A stretch of 64,000 nucleotides of DNA. It comes from Sisyra terminalis (lineage: Eukaryota; Arthropoda; Insecta; Neuroptera; Sisyridae). The notes under the pieces are model-generated. The model did no database searches. It had not been told where the DNA came from and saw nothing but the letters and a program-made list of their open reading frames with translations. The position numbers and the translations under genes are program-made. The stretch is taken from contig OY292274.1 in the NCBI GenBank assembly GCA_958496175.1, positions 41,426,630 through 41,490,629 on the forward strand, written 5' to 3'. This document shows, one piece after another, positions 48,201-59,480 of the stretch (position 1 is the first letter of the stretch; every line of letters starts with the position of its first letter).

Positions 48201-49993
48201 TCCTCATCTCGTGGACGACGTTACGATACAGCGTTCGTTTTCCTGCCATTTATACTTCATGATCTGAGGCATGCCGATTTGATAAAAAAAATTGTATTTA
48301 TTGAGGATATCATAGATTTGAAGATATTTTATTTATATGTATTTTCACTAATATTTTAGCTCATACTTAGACAATTTCGATTGCCAGAGCAATGGAAAGT
48401 AATTCAAGTCATCCTGCTGCAAATTTGGACTAAAAATCTACTAATCAAAGAAAAAGTTGATATAATAACGGGGACAGAGCACAAATTGAGATTCCATCGA
48501 TAGAATATATGTAATTAATATGATTGCGAAATAGGGCAACGAATTTCGGAGGTCAGTAGAGGGCGGCAAAAGTTGAATAGCCTACTGGCGGCAAATTTGT
48601 AAAACCGCCAATGTTAAGCAGAATTTCCTAAAATATAACTTTTCTGAAAGTTATGACATCTTAACTTATTAATGATAAAAAATGTTTTTTATTGTAAGTA
48701 ATACTATTTTGTTCATATCATAAGAAATTTTTAATTTTATCCTTAATCTTCAAAACATGAATAAATTAATAGACTTCCCAACATATGATTGTGATAATTA
48801 TACTTTTGATCTTATGCTAATTAAAATAAAAAACTAATTCTTTTTCCTAGAGAGGATTATTATAGGTTCGTTCTTATAAATACAATTTTATATGGTTTTG
48901 CTTACTGTTCCGCTGTTGTTTTATTATTCTTATTTCAAACTCTTAGCAAACCATACAACAACGTTTTTTCGTTGGACATAAAAACTCCATTAACATCAAT
49001 TAAGATAATTTATGTTTGCTTCAAACGCTTGAAATTATGAACAAACTTTAAACATTGCAATCCTGAGCAATTCTAGGAAGTAAGAAACCACAAAGAAAAA
49101 TAAAATATAGTATAAAAATTAACCAAGTCCTTCAATAAATCATTAAAAAATGAAGAGAATAATGTGGATTTTTCCTCAAAATTAGAATTTTATTTTTCAA
49201 TTTTCACTTTTTATTATCTACGTATAGTTAAATGCAAAATTTCACCGGATAGATCTAGTTTTAGTTTTGAAGTTGTTCAAGTGTGATAAAAATGGAAATT
49301 AAATTAAATTAATTTTAATTAGACTCATATTTTAAATTAAAACATTTTTCCAACTTAAAATATGAGTTTTATGCAAAAGTTATTCTATTATTCTTACGTA
49401 ATAAGCAATGAAAAAAAAATGTTTTTTTTTACCCTAGTTTTCTGTAATTTGTATTATTTATTGTCCTGTTTTATTTGCTGTGAAAATTCTCGGATTAATG
49501 TCTATAAAAATTAAGTAGGTTGAAGAATGCAATTTAGATCATCGATTTCTATTTATCCGGATAATGAAATAAGTCCTTTCAATTACTGTAATTGAATTAA
49601 ATGAAGCTTTTATTTCTACTTCTGAACTAATTATTTAGAGAAAAGGTTGAGCTCTAGATTCGAGCAAAAAACAAAACAAGCACAAAAAGCTTTTGTTGGC
49701 TTTTGTAGTCGATATTTATGTTACAGTTAAAGTATGAATATAGCTAAACTATACACATATAAAGTAGTATTAGTTAAATTATCTATTAGAACATAACTTG
49801 TAATGCAATTTTCATTATTTGGGGATTTGATTGTGAACAATGGATACTTTGTATCGATGTTGAATAATATTAGAACTGTTTTAAACAACTTTTACTTGCT
49901 TTAGGGGAATCTTAAAAATGATTTAATCAAAAGTTGTGCAAATTAAATATTCAACCAAATATTCTTTGATTAACTGCGGTAACAAAGAACTAA

Positions 49994-50938
49994 TCTATTA
50001 TTATAAAGAGGAAAGATTTGATTGTTTGTTTGCTTTTAATAGGCTCCGAAACTACTTGACCGATTTGAAAAATTCTTTCACTGTTGGGAAACTACACTAT
50101 ATCCGGTGAACATGGGCTATATTAAATTTTCCAAAAAAATAGGGATCCATACTAAAACTCCAATAATGTAACCCAAAGTCTGAAAAAATTACCAAAAAAC
50201 ATTCTTTTATCGCGTGCGCTGCGAAAACTATTGGTTGTAGAACAAAATAATGTAGTACGATTTTGCAGAACATATCATTATCTACAAAAAATAGAGCGAC
50301 AGCATATGTCTAACTATTATAGTTACTTCACAATAAGTGTTTTTTCATTTTAAAAAATATATATAAATGCCACCGTTAAAAAAGTTCTTTTATTTATACT
50401 TTGGGATTAATCCTAATCAAAATAAATGACGTCATATTTAAGTTTGCTTCAATACCATTATATAACTTTTTGAGTTATTCAATTTGACCATTCCATTCGA
50501 AAGATATCACAAGTTTAAAAATGTAAGTTATTTGAAAAATGTCGCATGGTCACCCCATTTTACTTATAATTAAGACCAACTTTATTGAACTTGACGATAT
50601 TTTCTATTTATGTATAGATGCTGATTGATTTACAAATTATTTGGTCTACGGTAGGTATACCTACCGTAGCTATACGCAATAGACATACTCTTTTTAGATA
50701 TTAATAAATATTTTTTGAAAATGAATTGATTATTACATACAACAATTTTATTCTTTGCAACAGTTGATTAAATGTGTCTTTTTAAAGTTGACAAAATACT
50801 GTTTTTAAGTATGATTATGTTTTTCGTAAAAGAAATAAGAAAAATATAAATTTTCATATACCACTACAAATGGCAAATTTAAAAAGAAAACATAATCTAC
50901 ACCTACGTTACGCAGACGAAGTTGCGGGGATCAGCTAG
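49994..50938 (+). mobile_element. Helitron, non-autonomous (945 bp)
   Basis: Starts TCTATTATTATAAAGAGGAA after an A and ends GCGGGGATCAGCTAG before a T, the expected Helitron boundaries. The left end resembles insect repeats of the TATTATAAAGAGGAAAG-TTTG type, and the internal CCGAAACTACTTGACCGATT phrase is typical. No Rep or helicase coding. It contains a perfect 24-bp palindrome at 50646-50669. Confidence 0.7.
50646..50669. repeat. Perfect 24-bp palindrome
   Basis: CTACGGTAGGTA followed immediately by its exact complement, with no loop. Confidence 0.97.
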
Positions 50939-51007
50939 TAAGTAATGAAGTAAGTAAAAGCTAAAAAAGTGTAAAGAAGATAAAAATGTATTATACATTT
51001 TTTTACT

Positions 51008-51108
51008 GTTGTTTATCGTCGCTTTATCACTACTAAAGTTTTATAACTGCTAAGGTTAATCGAGAAATATTAAGAGCGACAACCTTGACCACTCAGCCAC
51101 CAGTAAGC
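51008..51108 (-). mobile_element. tRNA-derived SINE, copy 3 (internally deleted)
   Basis: On the minus strand: head TACTGGTGGCTGAGTGGTCA, then a jump to the TCTCGATTAACC body and a GCGACGATAAACAACA tail. The B-box and part of the middle are missing. Confidence 0.6.
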
Positions 51109-51789
51109 TATAGGATATATTACACATTAACTTGAATAGTTTATATAATAACGTCTATGTATAATTTAAGTTTATATAAATTTATTGTAAATGCTCAAAA
51201 TTAAGTTTATTTTTTTAAATTTGCTGTAAAATTAAAAAAGGATCAAGACATGACTTTTACCGTTTCCACAAAAAAAGAACAAACATTCTACAGTTACTTA
51301 AATTTTCCAGTGAATTTCAAAACTTTCTCAAAATTCTTACCAAATAGGATGACTGTATTTTCTGTTTGTTCTGTATCTATTTAAGTAATGCTTGATTTTT
51401 TCTAATTTCTTTTGAATTGAAAACAAAGTTTATATTTTCTTTTATTTTTATCTATTCAATCGAATAAAGCTAGGAGCTCAAATAACTGTTTGTAACATTT
51501 ATGAGGTTTAATAAAAAAAATATTAAATTTCCTATGCTTATTTTCACAAACAAATGAAGCGGAAAAATCAAATATCCAAGACTAACTTGATTGATTAATT
51601 TGATCAAATGTGCGATTATAACTTAATTCATCATAAATTTTATTTATAGTTTACCTATATATCAAGAACTATTTGCAGTAAATAAATACACAGTAAATGC
51701 TTCTAAACATTAAATTAAAAAAATGTACCTAGTATATAAATTGGAAGATATTTTAAATAAATGAGTTTAACTTCGGATTCTTTTTCAAT

Positions 51790-51886
51790 TGTTTTTTAGC
51801 GTTTTTTTATAACTACTAAAGTCTTTAGCAACTTTAGGGTTAATAAAAATCCGTAATCGAGAAATATCGAAAATTTGTTCGATATG
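51790..51886 (-). mobile_element. tRNA-derived SINE, copy 4 (3' part only)
   Basis: On the minus strand: CGAACAAATTTTCGATATTT, TCGATTACGGATTTTTATTA, then CTAAAG and AGTAGTTATAAA. The head is missing, cut off where the inverted repeat F begins. Confidence 0.6.
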
Positions 51887-51904
51887 AGTTACAAGAAGAT
51901 TGAA

Positions 51905-52423
51905 AGGTCTTGGGATCAATGATTTAGTTCGAATTTTGTAGGATGGTAGATTTAGTTTCCTTATTGACGAAGGTATATAGTCATAGGGACCACTACGCAA
52001 TATTTTTTTAGAGATTAGCAATTGAAGGTGCAATTCAGTTAACTCATTAAATTCTGTAACAAACGATTACACGTAATGGGATTAACATAGCGACAATGGA
52101 TCGATGTTCTTTGTAGTTAGACGCCGGGTTCGATTTCGTGGAGGATGAATAACGTTTTCATTTTTTTATTTTTAATTTTAAAATACACAGATATAATGAT
52201 ATAATGGAGTTTCAATAATTTGGAAATTAAATCTCTTTAATGACTAGAAACCTTATAAGATTTTTATTGGTCATTAGAGCTAAATTTAACGAGTAAATTT
52301 GATCTTCAATTACAAAAATCTAAAAAATTATTGAGTAATAATCCCTATAACTATATATCTTTACCAACAGGGAAACCAAATCTACCATCCTACAAAATTT
52401 GAACTAAATCCGTGACCTCAAGA
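51905..52423. repeat. Inverted repeat F, arms about 135 bp
   Basis: The left arm (51905-52045) and right arm (52290-52423) share, in opposite orientation, ATTTTGTAGGATGGTAGATT and TATATAGT(C/T)ATAGGGA plus their flanks. The 245-bp centre includes a tRNA B-box-like word, GGGTTCGATTTCGTGG, at about 52126-52141. This fits a non-autonomous element with long terminal inverted repeats, possibly holding another SINE remnant. Confidence 0.65.
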
Positions 52424-52927
52424 CACTTACGCTTTTTTCTTCCCACAATTACACGAATGGTGTACTACCCTTAGTTTTCATAGGTTCTCTACACCACTTT
52501 ATAGCGGTTCAAATGAAACACTTTCTTCAAACTTCATTTACATAGCACTATTATTTTTCAAGTAAACTGTGATTGTAATATTTGGGCAGGACGATATTAT
52601 AATGAATACTTTTTACTTTGCTTCTATCAACTTTGTTATTAGTTTGGAAAGTACGCACTTTATCGTGCTGAATTTTGACACACCTGCTTATTTTCGATGA
52701 CAATACATGAATCCGTCGTAAAATGCAATAACCACCAAGTATTTCTACTTCAATTAAACATTTAACTTTGAAAACAACTTTGGTTGCCTACCTTCACAAG
52801 CGCATGTATGTTGAAATAAATGACAACAATCAGTTAGTTCGAGATAATGGTTGACAAAATTGATATTAAAAATATATTGGAAGACTAAAAAGGAGATCAT
52901 AAAAATATTGAAAAAATGCATTACGAC

Positions 52928-53493
52928 GAAACGTCTCCTCAACGTGTCGAATAATATAACCCCGCTAAGAATCACAGTTTTAGAAATAAGTTTAATTATT
53001 TTTGGAATACTGAATTCAAATGACAAAAACAGTATTTTTAAAAAGTAAGCTCGCTTCTACTGATAAAATGCACTAAAAAGGTAAAAAATAAATTTATGAA
53101 CTGAATCTTCGTAATTGCACCATAGATGTTAAGGCGGTATTAGCCAATTAATGAGAATCGTAAGCTATCTAGTTGTATATCATAAGCGAGGGGTGTTCCA
53201 CATTACTAAATTGTAAACAAAATTGCATCCCTTGCTTTGATGCACAATTAGATAGCTTACAACTCTTATTAATTAGCTAAAATCGCCTTAAAATCTATGG
53301 TGCAATCGGTACGAAGATTGAGCTCATAAATTTATGTTTTACCTTTTTAATGCATTTTATCAATAAAAGCGAGCTTACTTTTTAAAAATACTGTTTCTAC
53401 CATTTGAATTCAGTATTCCAAAAATAATTAAACTTATTTCTAAAACTGTGATTCTTGCGGAGTAATATTATTCCACACATTGAGAGACGTTTC
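52928..53493. repeat. Large inverted repeat P3 (foldback), arms about 267 bp
   Basis: The left arm (52928-53194) and right arm (53226-53493) are close complements. Shared words include ACAGTATTTTTAAAAAGTAA, GGAATACTGAATTCAAATG(A/G) and TAAGCTATCTA. Both outer ends finish in GAAACGTCTC / GAGACGTTTC, where similarity stops sharply. The loop is about 31 bp. Overlapping frames on both strands here come from the palindrome and are not genes. Confidence 0.85.
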
Positions 53494-55937
53494 ATCTGGT
53501 TAAGATAACGATAAGTGATAGTTATTTTTTTAAAAGATGACTAGGGTGAATTTAAATAAAGGTAGGAATAATGATTCATAAGTGGTGGAGAAATACTATT
53601 CAAATTTTTCATAATGTAAATTTCAGATTTCATTTTACATTCGAACTCTACAAATTTTAGCTCAAAACATTGAGCAGAATACACTCATTTTTCTTAATTT
53701 AGTATTGTTTGTTTGATCGAGAACTTTGCAGAAAGTTCTCGTAATCCATACTTGAAAAAAAAGTTTGCCAATATGTCTTACGTAAGAAAATGTAAGAAAA
53801 TTCGAAATTCAATTTTATATAATGACTAGAGAAATTAAACTTTTTTCAAGCCACAAATTTAATTTCTTCCAAGCCGAACGACTCTATTCTTAGCCTCTCG
53901 CTCTTTCAATATTTGCATTGTTGCGGTTATTCATACATCTCGTTTGCACAAGGGCAATTAACATCGGAACGTTTGTGTACTTAGTTTATCTCCACAAACA
54001 GTCTATCCCACATGGCATTAGTTACAGTTGGATAAACATAATGTGTTACACACGACTTTAATGGAATAACATTAAAAAAAATAAAGATTGAAAAATTTGG
54101 AACAAAAAGGACCTATTGTTGGTTAAAATTAATTTAAATTTACGCCGGCGCAGCTGGCACATAAAACTGAGGACATTGACAATTATCTACTTGTTGATTG
54201 TACAAACAAATACAAATTCAATGGGATTAATAAAATCCCATTCAAAATCTTTTGAACTAATTAAAAGTATTAATATGCAAAGATTTTTTGTTTGAGGTTT
54301 TTGAATATCTCGTTTTTTCGTTACAAGTGTATTACGAAGACGCCTCCATAACGGCCGGAAGTGGGTCGTTACAGTTTGCCCCACCGGAAGTGGCACCATG
54401 CGGAAACTGGTAATGCTTGGTGGCTACACAAATCGAGGTGGGTAAACAGACAGACCGATAGACGGACAATTTAACCACAACAGGTTCGAAAAACCTGATG
54501 ATATTAGATCAGGTGGTTGATTTTGGTCGTTAAAACAGGTGGAAATAAAACCAGGCAAGCTAAGGTTAAGTTTAAAAAATAATGTTTCCAATGGGAATTG
54601 CAAAGAGCCAATATGTTTATCCGTTTGTAATGTTTGTGGGATAATAAGTTTCAATAAAAATCAGTACGAGGGGGCAAAAAAGTAATATGATGTTACTGAA
54701 TCAGCCTCCTTTCTATTATTGTAATATTGAACTGAAAGCTGAAAACTATGCAGACACAGTCTTTGTGAACGCCAAGCCACTCGGGCCAACCCAAAGAATT
54801 CGAGAGAAAACCTTGAGGCTTGACTTGTAATCTTACATTAAGCAACATAACAATCTAATTGTTATCTTTTTTTTTCTATGGATAATTTCATTCAAGAAAA
54901 AAGTAGACAAGGCTACAAATCTAATACCGGAACAAAAATAGACATCAACACCATAAAGCCATATAATTTCAGGGAAAAAATATTTAAATTTTATCATGTT
55001 TCCAAAGAAACTTAAAAGAAAATTGGTAATCATCCCTTACAAAATGATTCAAATTAAAAAAAATAGTACGGCTTTGTTGTAGAAAGTTCTATCGTAAATA
55101 GGTATTTTGTAATAAATTAATTAAAGCATAAGAAATTCAAGTTTTCTAAGTCAGAACTTTACTGAAATTGTGAACCTGGACCATTGTCGCATATTTATAC
55201 AATTTTGTGGAAGCAGTTAATAATTGAAGTATAATCCTAATTAACTATTTATATTATAGACTTAAAAAGCATTAATTTTTTTCTGTAATTCCTCGAAATA
55301 GTTTAAGAACTTTCGTTCAACTACAAAAAAAAAAACAGTTGCTAAAATATAAACTTCTTGTACTATAAACTATGTTGTACTTCAAACTACTTTATTGAAG
55401 TGAAAACTTCTTTAGCATCGTTGTAATTTGAAATTTGATGAAACGAAAACCCAACAGGAAAAAGAGACAAGTGCATAAATCTATAGGATTTAATGTACGA
55501 GAGAATGAAATAGAAAACATTATACAATGTTTCCACGGTTTCCACTGATTTGTTTAATTTAGATAGCGCAGTGTAAAAAATTGCATTAGAAGTAACTGCC
55601 AGCGTCGTCTACGTAGGGACAAATTTAATTAAGCCAAATGCATGAAGCAATCGAAGCAAGTAAAATGCAAACGCCTGTTTTAAGCGCTTATTTGTGCAGG
55701 TTGGCGCTCATCAGCACTCAATTGCCAACTGTTGTTTTTTAGTTATCATAAATATTGTGTCTACGCAGACAACGCTTCGTATACCTTCCTAGAATTTTAT
55801 TATTTCCGTTTGACGCCAAATGCCCAGTCTCTCCATATATAAATAACAGTTCGAGAGAGAGAAAGAGATTTCCAAATCAACTTCGAGGTAAAAAAAAATT
55901 AAACATCAGTTTTCTATATTACACTTCTGCGTTTTAA
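53494..55937. other. Non-coding stretch with two less AT-rich blocks
   Basis: Mostly A/T DNA. The block at 54320-54470 carries two ETS-like sites. A second block at about 55560-55740 has TTAATTAAGCCAAATGCATG (homeodomain- and octamer-like words) and could be regulatory. No exon is supported. Confidence 0.3.
54350..54400. promoter_or_regulatory. Paired ETS-like sites (CCGGAAGTG twice)
   Basis: CCGGAAGTG at 54355-54363 and again at 54384-54392, same orientation, 29 bp apart. A forkhead-like GGTAAACA follows at 54441. In many animals CCGGAAGTG is the core ETS site and pairs of it mark TATA-less promoters. An upstream promoter for the minus-strand AJM1-like gene is one possible meaning, but nothing else proves it. 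Confidence 0.3.
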
Positions 55938-56640
55938 GGGGGTATTCTGGTCTAGACGCCTACATTTAAGGCATTTTTCAAACTAAGATTAAAAAAGGAA
56001 AAACATTTTTTGCATCCACTTTTTATTAACATTTGAAGAGTATAAAATAAAATAAAAAGAAAAACAAAATCAAAACATCATCGAATTACAGGCCAGTGGA
56101 GTGAGGGTGGGGCAACAAAAAATGGTGTTCTCTGGTTGGCATGATTTCAACCCTTGTAGTGATCCAAAACAAACAAATTAAAAAAATTCTTCATTAGTAA
56201 AGATGTCGCTATCGGACTGACCATTGGCATACAAAAAAAAAAGTTCACAAAATAGCGTCGACTTAAACAAAAATACCTCTTTTTGTCACCTTTTCGAATT
56301 TTTAAAAAATAATTATAGTTAAAATTTTCTAAAATCCAAGGCAGGAGCGGTAGAGAGATATATACAAAAGATTTTTATCAAATTTCAAAGGAATCGGTAA
56401 AGTAGAACTTGAGATATCATGACAACCACTTTAAAAAAAGTAGTTTTGAGAAAGACGCGTAAGAAGTTTGAGAAACAATTCTAATAAAATAACTCAGATA
56501 AGCACAAAATCCGCTGTATCTCCGAAAATAATTCGAATTTTGGAAAATCCGTTTAAGGGCATAGTTTTGAAGGTCTAAGATTTGAAAATAAGCAAAAAAA
56601 GAAAAATCGATTTTGCAAATTTCTAGACCAAAATACCTCC
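55938..56640. mobile_element. piggyBac-like MITE flanked by TTAA
   Basis: A 703-bp element. Terminal repeats are GGGGGTATTCTGGTCTAGA and, read inward, GGAGGTATTTTGGTCTAGA, which differ at two of 19 positions. TTAA flanks both ends directly (55934-55937 and 56641-56644), the target site of piggyBac transposases. The interior GTTTTGAGAAAGACGCG stretch is typical of insect repeats. No transposase. Confidence 0.75.
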
Positions 56641-56838
56641 TTAAGCTTGGTGTCAATAATACTTATCATAACTAAACCCTACAATTATCCTAATCCTGAA
56701 ATTTTATAATACATTCGTCTCATTATCTTAAAGCTGAAATTTTTGAAGGTTTTACTTCTATCGTGTGTGGCCTGCATACATGTTTTTTTTGCCTAAGAAT
56801 AAGAAATCAACGATGGGTCTAACAAAATTAATTTTAAG

Positions 56839-56996
56839 CTTACTGGTGGCCGAGTGATTTAGGTGAATGCCCCAAAACGGGTAGGTGTTAGATTCGAATC
56901 TCGCATCGAGCAAATTTTCGATATTTCTTGATATATGTATTTTTAAGCTAAAACCTTAGTAGTTATAAAGCGATGATAAATAACAATAAAAAAAAC
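56839..56996 (+). mobile_element. tRNA-derived SINE, copy 5 (best preserved)
   Basis: Head CTTACTGGTGGCCGAGTGAT, B-box TTAGATTCGAATC, CGAGCAAATTTTCGATATTT, body, tail GCGATGATAAATAACAATAA plus an A run. A full-length copy with the clearest A and B boxes, the internal RNA polymerase III promoter of such elements. Confidence 0.82.
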
Positions 56997-57401
56997 TTAA
57001 TTTTATAAAACTCACTCACATAAAATTTATTCAGCTGCGCCAATATGTTATAGCTACATCAAATTAGGTATAGAAGGGGCGTACTTATATTAATTATACC
57101 GTTATGGTATCATACAATTTTAATAACTTTGGTTTTTTAATTTCTTATTCGTAAAGTTTAACATTAGCAAATACCTAACATTAAATAAATACTAAGGATG
57201 GATCTAATATTTATTCGACACTTTCGGAATTACATAATACAGTACAGTAAGTGATCGGTTAATGAACATAATCCATTTTAAGACTAGGATCGTTAACCGA
57301 GATGTTCGTTACCTGATCATTGATTTACTATAGATTTTTATAAGAATTGGATTAATTCGTCTGAAGGTTCTAAAAATTATCATAAAACAAAAGATATATG
57401 A

Positions 57402-57537
57402 GTCTACTACCGAGTGGTAATGGTGACCGCTCCAAAACCGGTAGGTATTGGGTTCGATCCTCGTATCGAGCAAATTTTCGATATTTCTCAATTACGGACT
57501 TATATTAACTCTAGAGTCGTTAAAGACCAAAGTAGTC
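57402..57537 (+). mobile_element. tRNA-derived SINE, copy 6 (3' end lost)
   Basis: Head CTACTACCGAGTGGTAATGG, B-box GGGTTCGATCC, CGTATCGAGCAAATTTTCGA, then body up to GTCGTTAAAGACC. The tail is missing. Confidence 0.75.
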
Positions 57538-59480
57538 TTTTTGTAGAACGCACGAACGTACAAAAATATGTTTCTAGAATTTTTGTATTCCGTTTCATTA
57601 GTTTTAAAAATTAGAAAAAGCAAAAATATTTTACTCCTGTTATTTTTTCGATTAAAATTTTAGTTGGTTCTTCTCATAGTTTCTTTTCAGAGGTCTTTTT
57701 CAAATTTTATAATTGTTCTTAACTTTTCAGCGACGGTTGTTAACTATGTGGGAAAAATAAAGATAGAAGAATATTCTTTTTACGGATACATTTTGGTATC
57801 TTGTGTCCATATATTTTTTCAAATACTAGTATTTAATTAATACCCTGTTCTTTTGAATCATTTTGAAAGATATGTTTTTTGACCTACCGTAATTTAAATT
57901 ATTATTCTAATTACAAAATTATGTTTAATTTGGTATAAAAAAAAATCCTAGAGAAGCTGTAAAACATTTTTTTTAAATTAGTTTTACTAAGTAAAAAGTT
58001 ATTAATAAAAAACTTAATAAAACTCCAAAACATTTGATTGAATCATTTCATTATCATGATTACTATTATTAACATAAATTAAAGATACCTAAGAATTATC
58101 CAAATTTAAAATTTTAATAAAATTAATTTGCTCAAATATTTTGTTTTTCACCCCAAATTATGCAAATCAACACCAATTTTGTTCGTAGGTACTATATCAA
58201 ATACCAGGCATACCAAAGAACTGATCTTTAATTCCGTTTTTTTGACCCACTTGATCCCTAAATTAAGTTTAAAAATAAACAAAAACCACTTGAAAAATTT
58301 GTTGACGGAAGAAGTTCACATTATAATATATACCTAAATAAAATTCCTCAACTCGACATTTTAACATTGGTTTGACTGCCCATTTGGTCGACGTTCCTCT
58401 CAGCCATAAGCTGCCTTTTTCCAATAAAACCGGTTATTATAAATGGAACGTGAAGTTATTTCTGTGCATCATAATGAAAAGAAAAATGTTAATTATCCTG
58501 CAGACCAAACAAGGATGGCACATGAGTTAAGAGGGATTATCAAAGTCTCTTCTAGGATAGAAAAATAATACATATAATTTATGGGAGAGGAATTTCAAAT
58601 AGAAAAAACGGTTTTCTTTGTTCCGTGTTTATATTTGAAAATGCGTTTTTCTTTATAATGTTCTTTTTATTGGGATTTATGTTAGTTTTATGATAATTTT
58701 GAATTTTGCAATCCTCTTAAGAGGATCACTCAACAAACCAAAGAGGCTTTTAAATTTTTTAAATATTCAGATAAGAATCGAGTTTCAAGTTGAAATTATT
58801 GAAATATCTACGAAATTAATAACTCAAAAGAATACAATTTGTAGTTACATAAGGAACTAAATTCTTTTCAACGATATCGTACTACATTTTTGAAAGTTTT
58901 ATTTTGCCTCATTTTTTTCAATTTTACATGACGGTTTTTTTAAATGTCAGAAACTTAGGATTATTTTTATTTTTCAAAGAGACATTTAATATTTTTTACA
59001 GACAGTTATAGATATATCTTGCAATCGAAACTACAATTCAAAATTGATCAAAATTGACAACGTGAGGGTCAATACCATTGTTGAATTAAGATTGAAATTC
59101 AAATTTCTTCCACATATAATGTAAAATAAGAAAAGGAGAAATAAGAGTATGAAGGAAGATAAATAGAATAAGGATTTATCGAAGGTAAACGGAAATCTTT
59201 TGGGAAAAAGACTTTTATATCATTTGTTAAGCGCATTGAAGATTACCTAATCATATGTAGACTAAAATATCGTCGATTTTAGTTGATCATAATGGCCTTG
59301 CGATGTGATACCTTTTTCAAAAATGTATGTATAATGACGTATATTATATGTTTTAATACATTTTAGATTTGCAACACATATAAAATTAATGCTCGGATAC
59401 AAACACATATATAATGAACAATACTATCATACTATTTCAAATCCTCCACCTCTAAATTCTGATTAGTATGAAATATAGTA

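Larger units (their letters stand above)
44179..49993. other. AT-rich stretch, probably 5' intron or upstream region of the AJM1-like gene
   Basis: Apart from the M1 and M2 MITEs at 44714 and 45126, I see no exon or structure. A less AT-rich patch at about 48190-48275 (TCGTGGACGACGTTACGATA) and a pair of GGCGGCAAA words at about 48563-48605 have no clear meaning. Confidence 0.35.
56641..59480. other. AT-rich stretch with two SINE copies
   Basis: Other than the SINEs at 56839 and 57402, nothing is recognised. A short inverted pair (gatcggttaatgaacat / atgttcgttacctgatc) spans about 57253-57318 and may be a small hairpin remnant. Confidence 0.35.

Noticed and set aside
52754..53048. Two overlapping frames on opposite strands (90 and 65 codons)
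   Set aside because: They lie largely in an arm of the palindrome P3 and have AT-driven composition with no recognisable motif.
56839..56920. Functional tRNA gene
   Set aside because: A and B boxes are present, but the arms do not pair into a cloverleaf, and the same unit with an extra 3' body recurs as a SINE.
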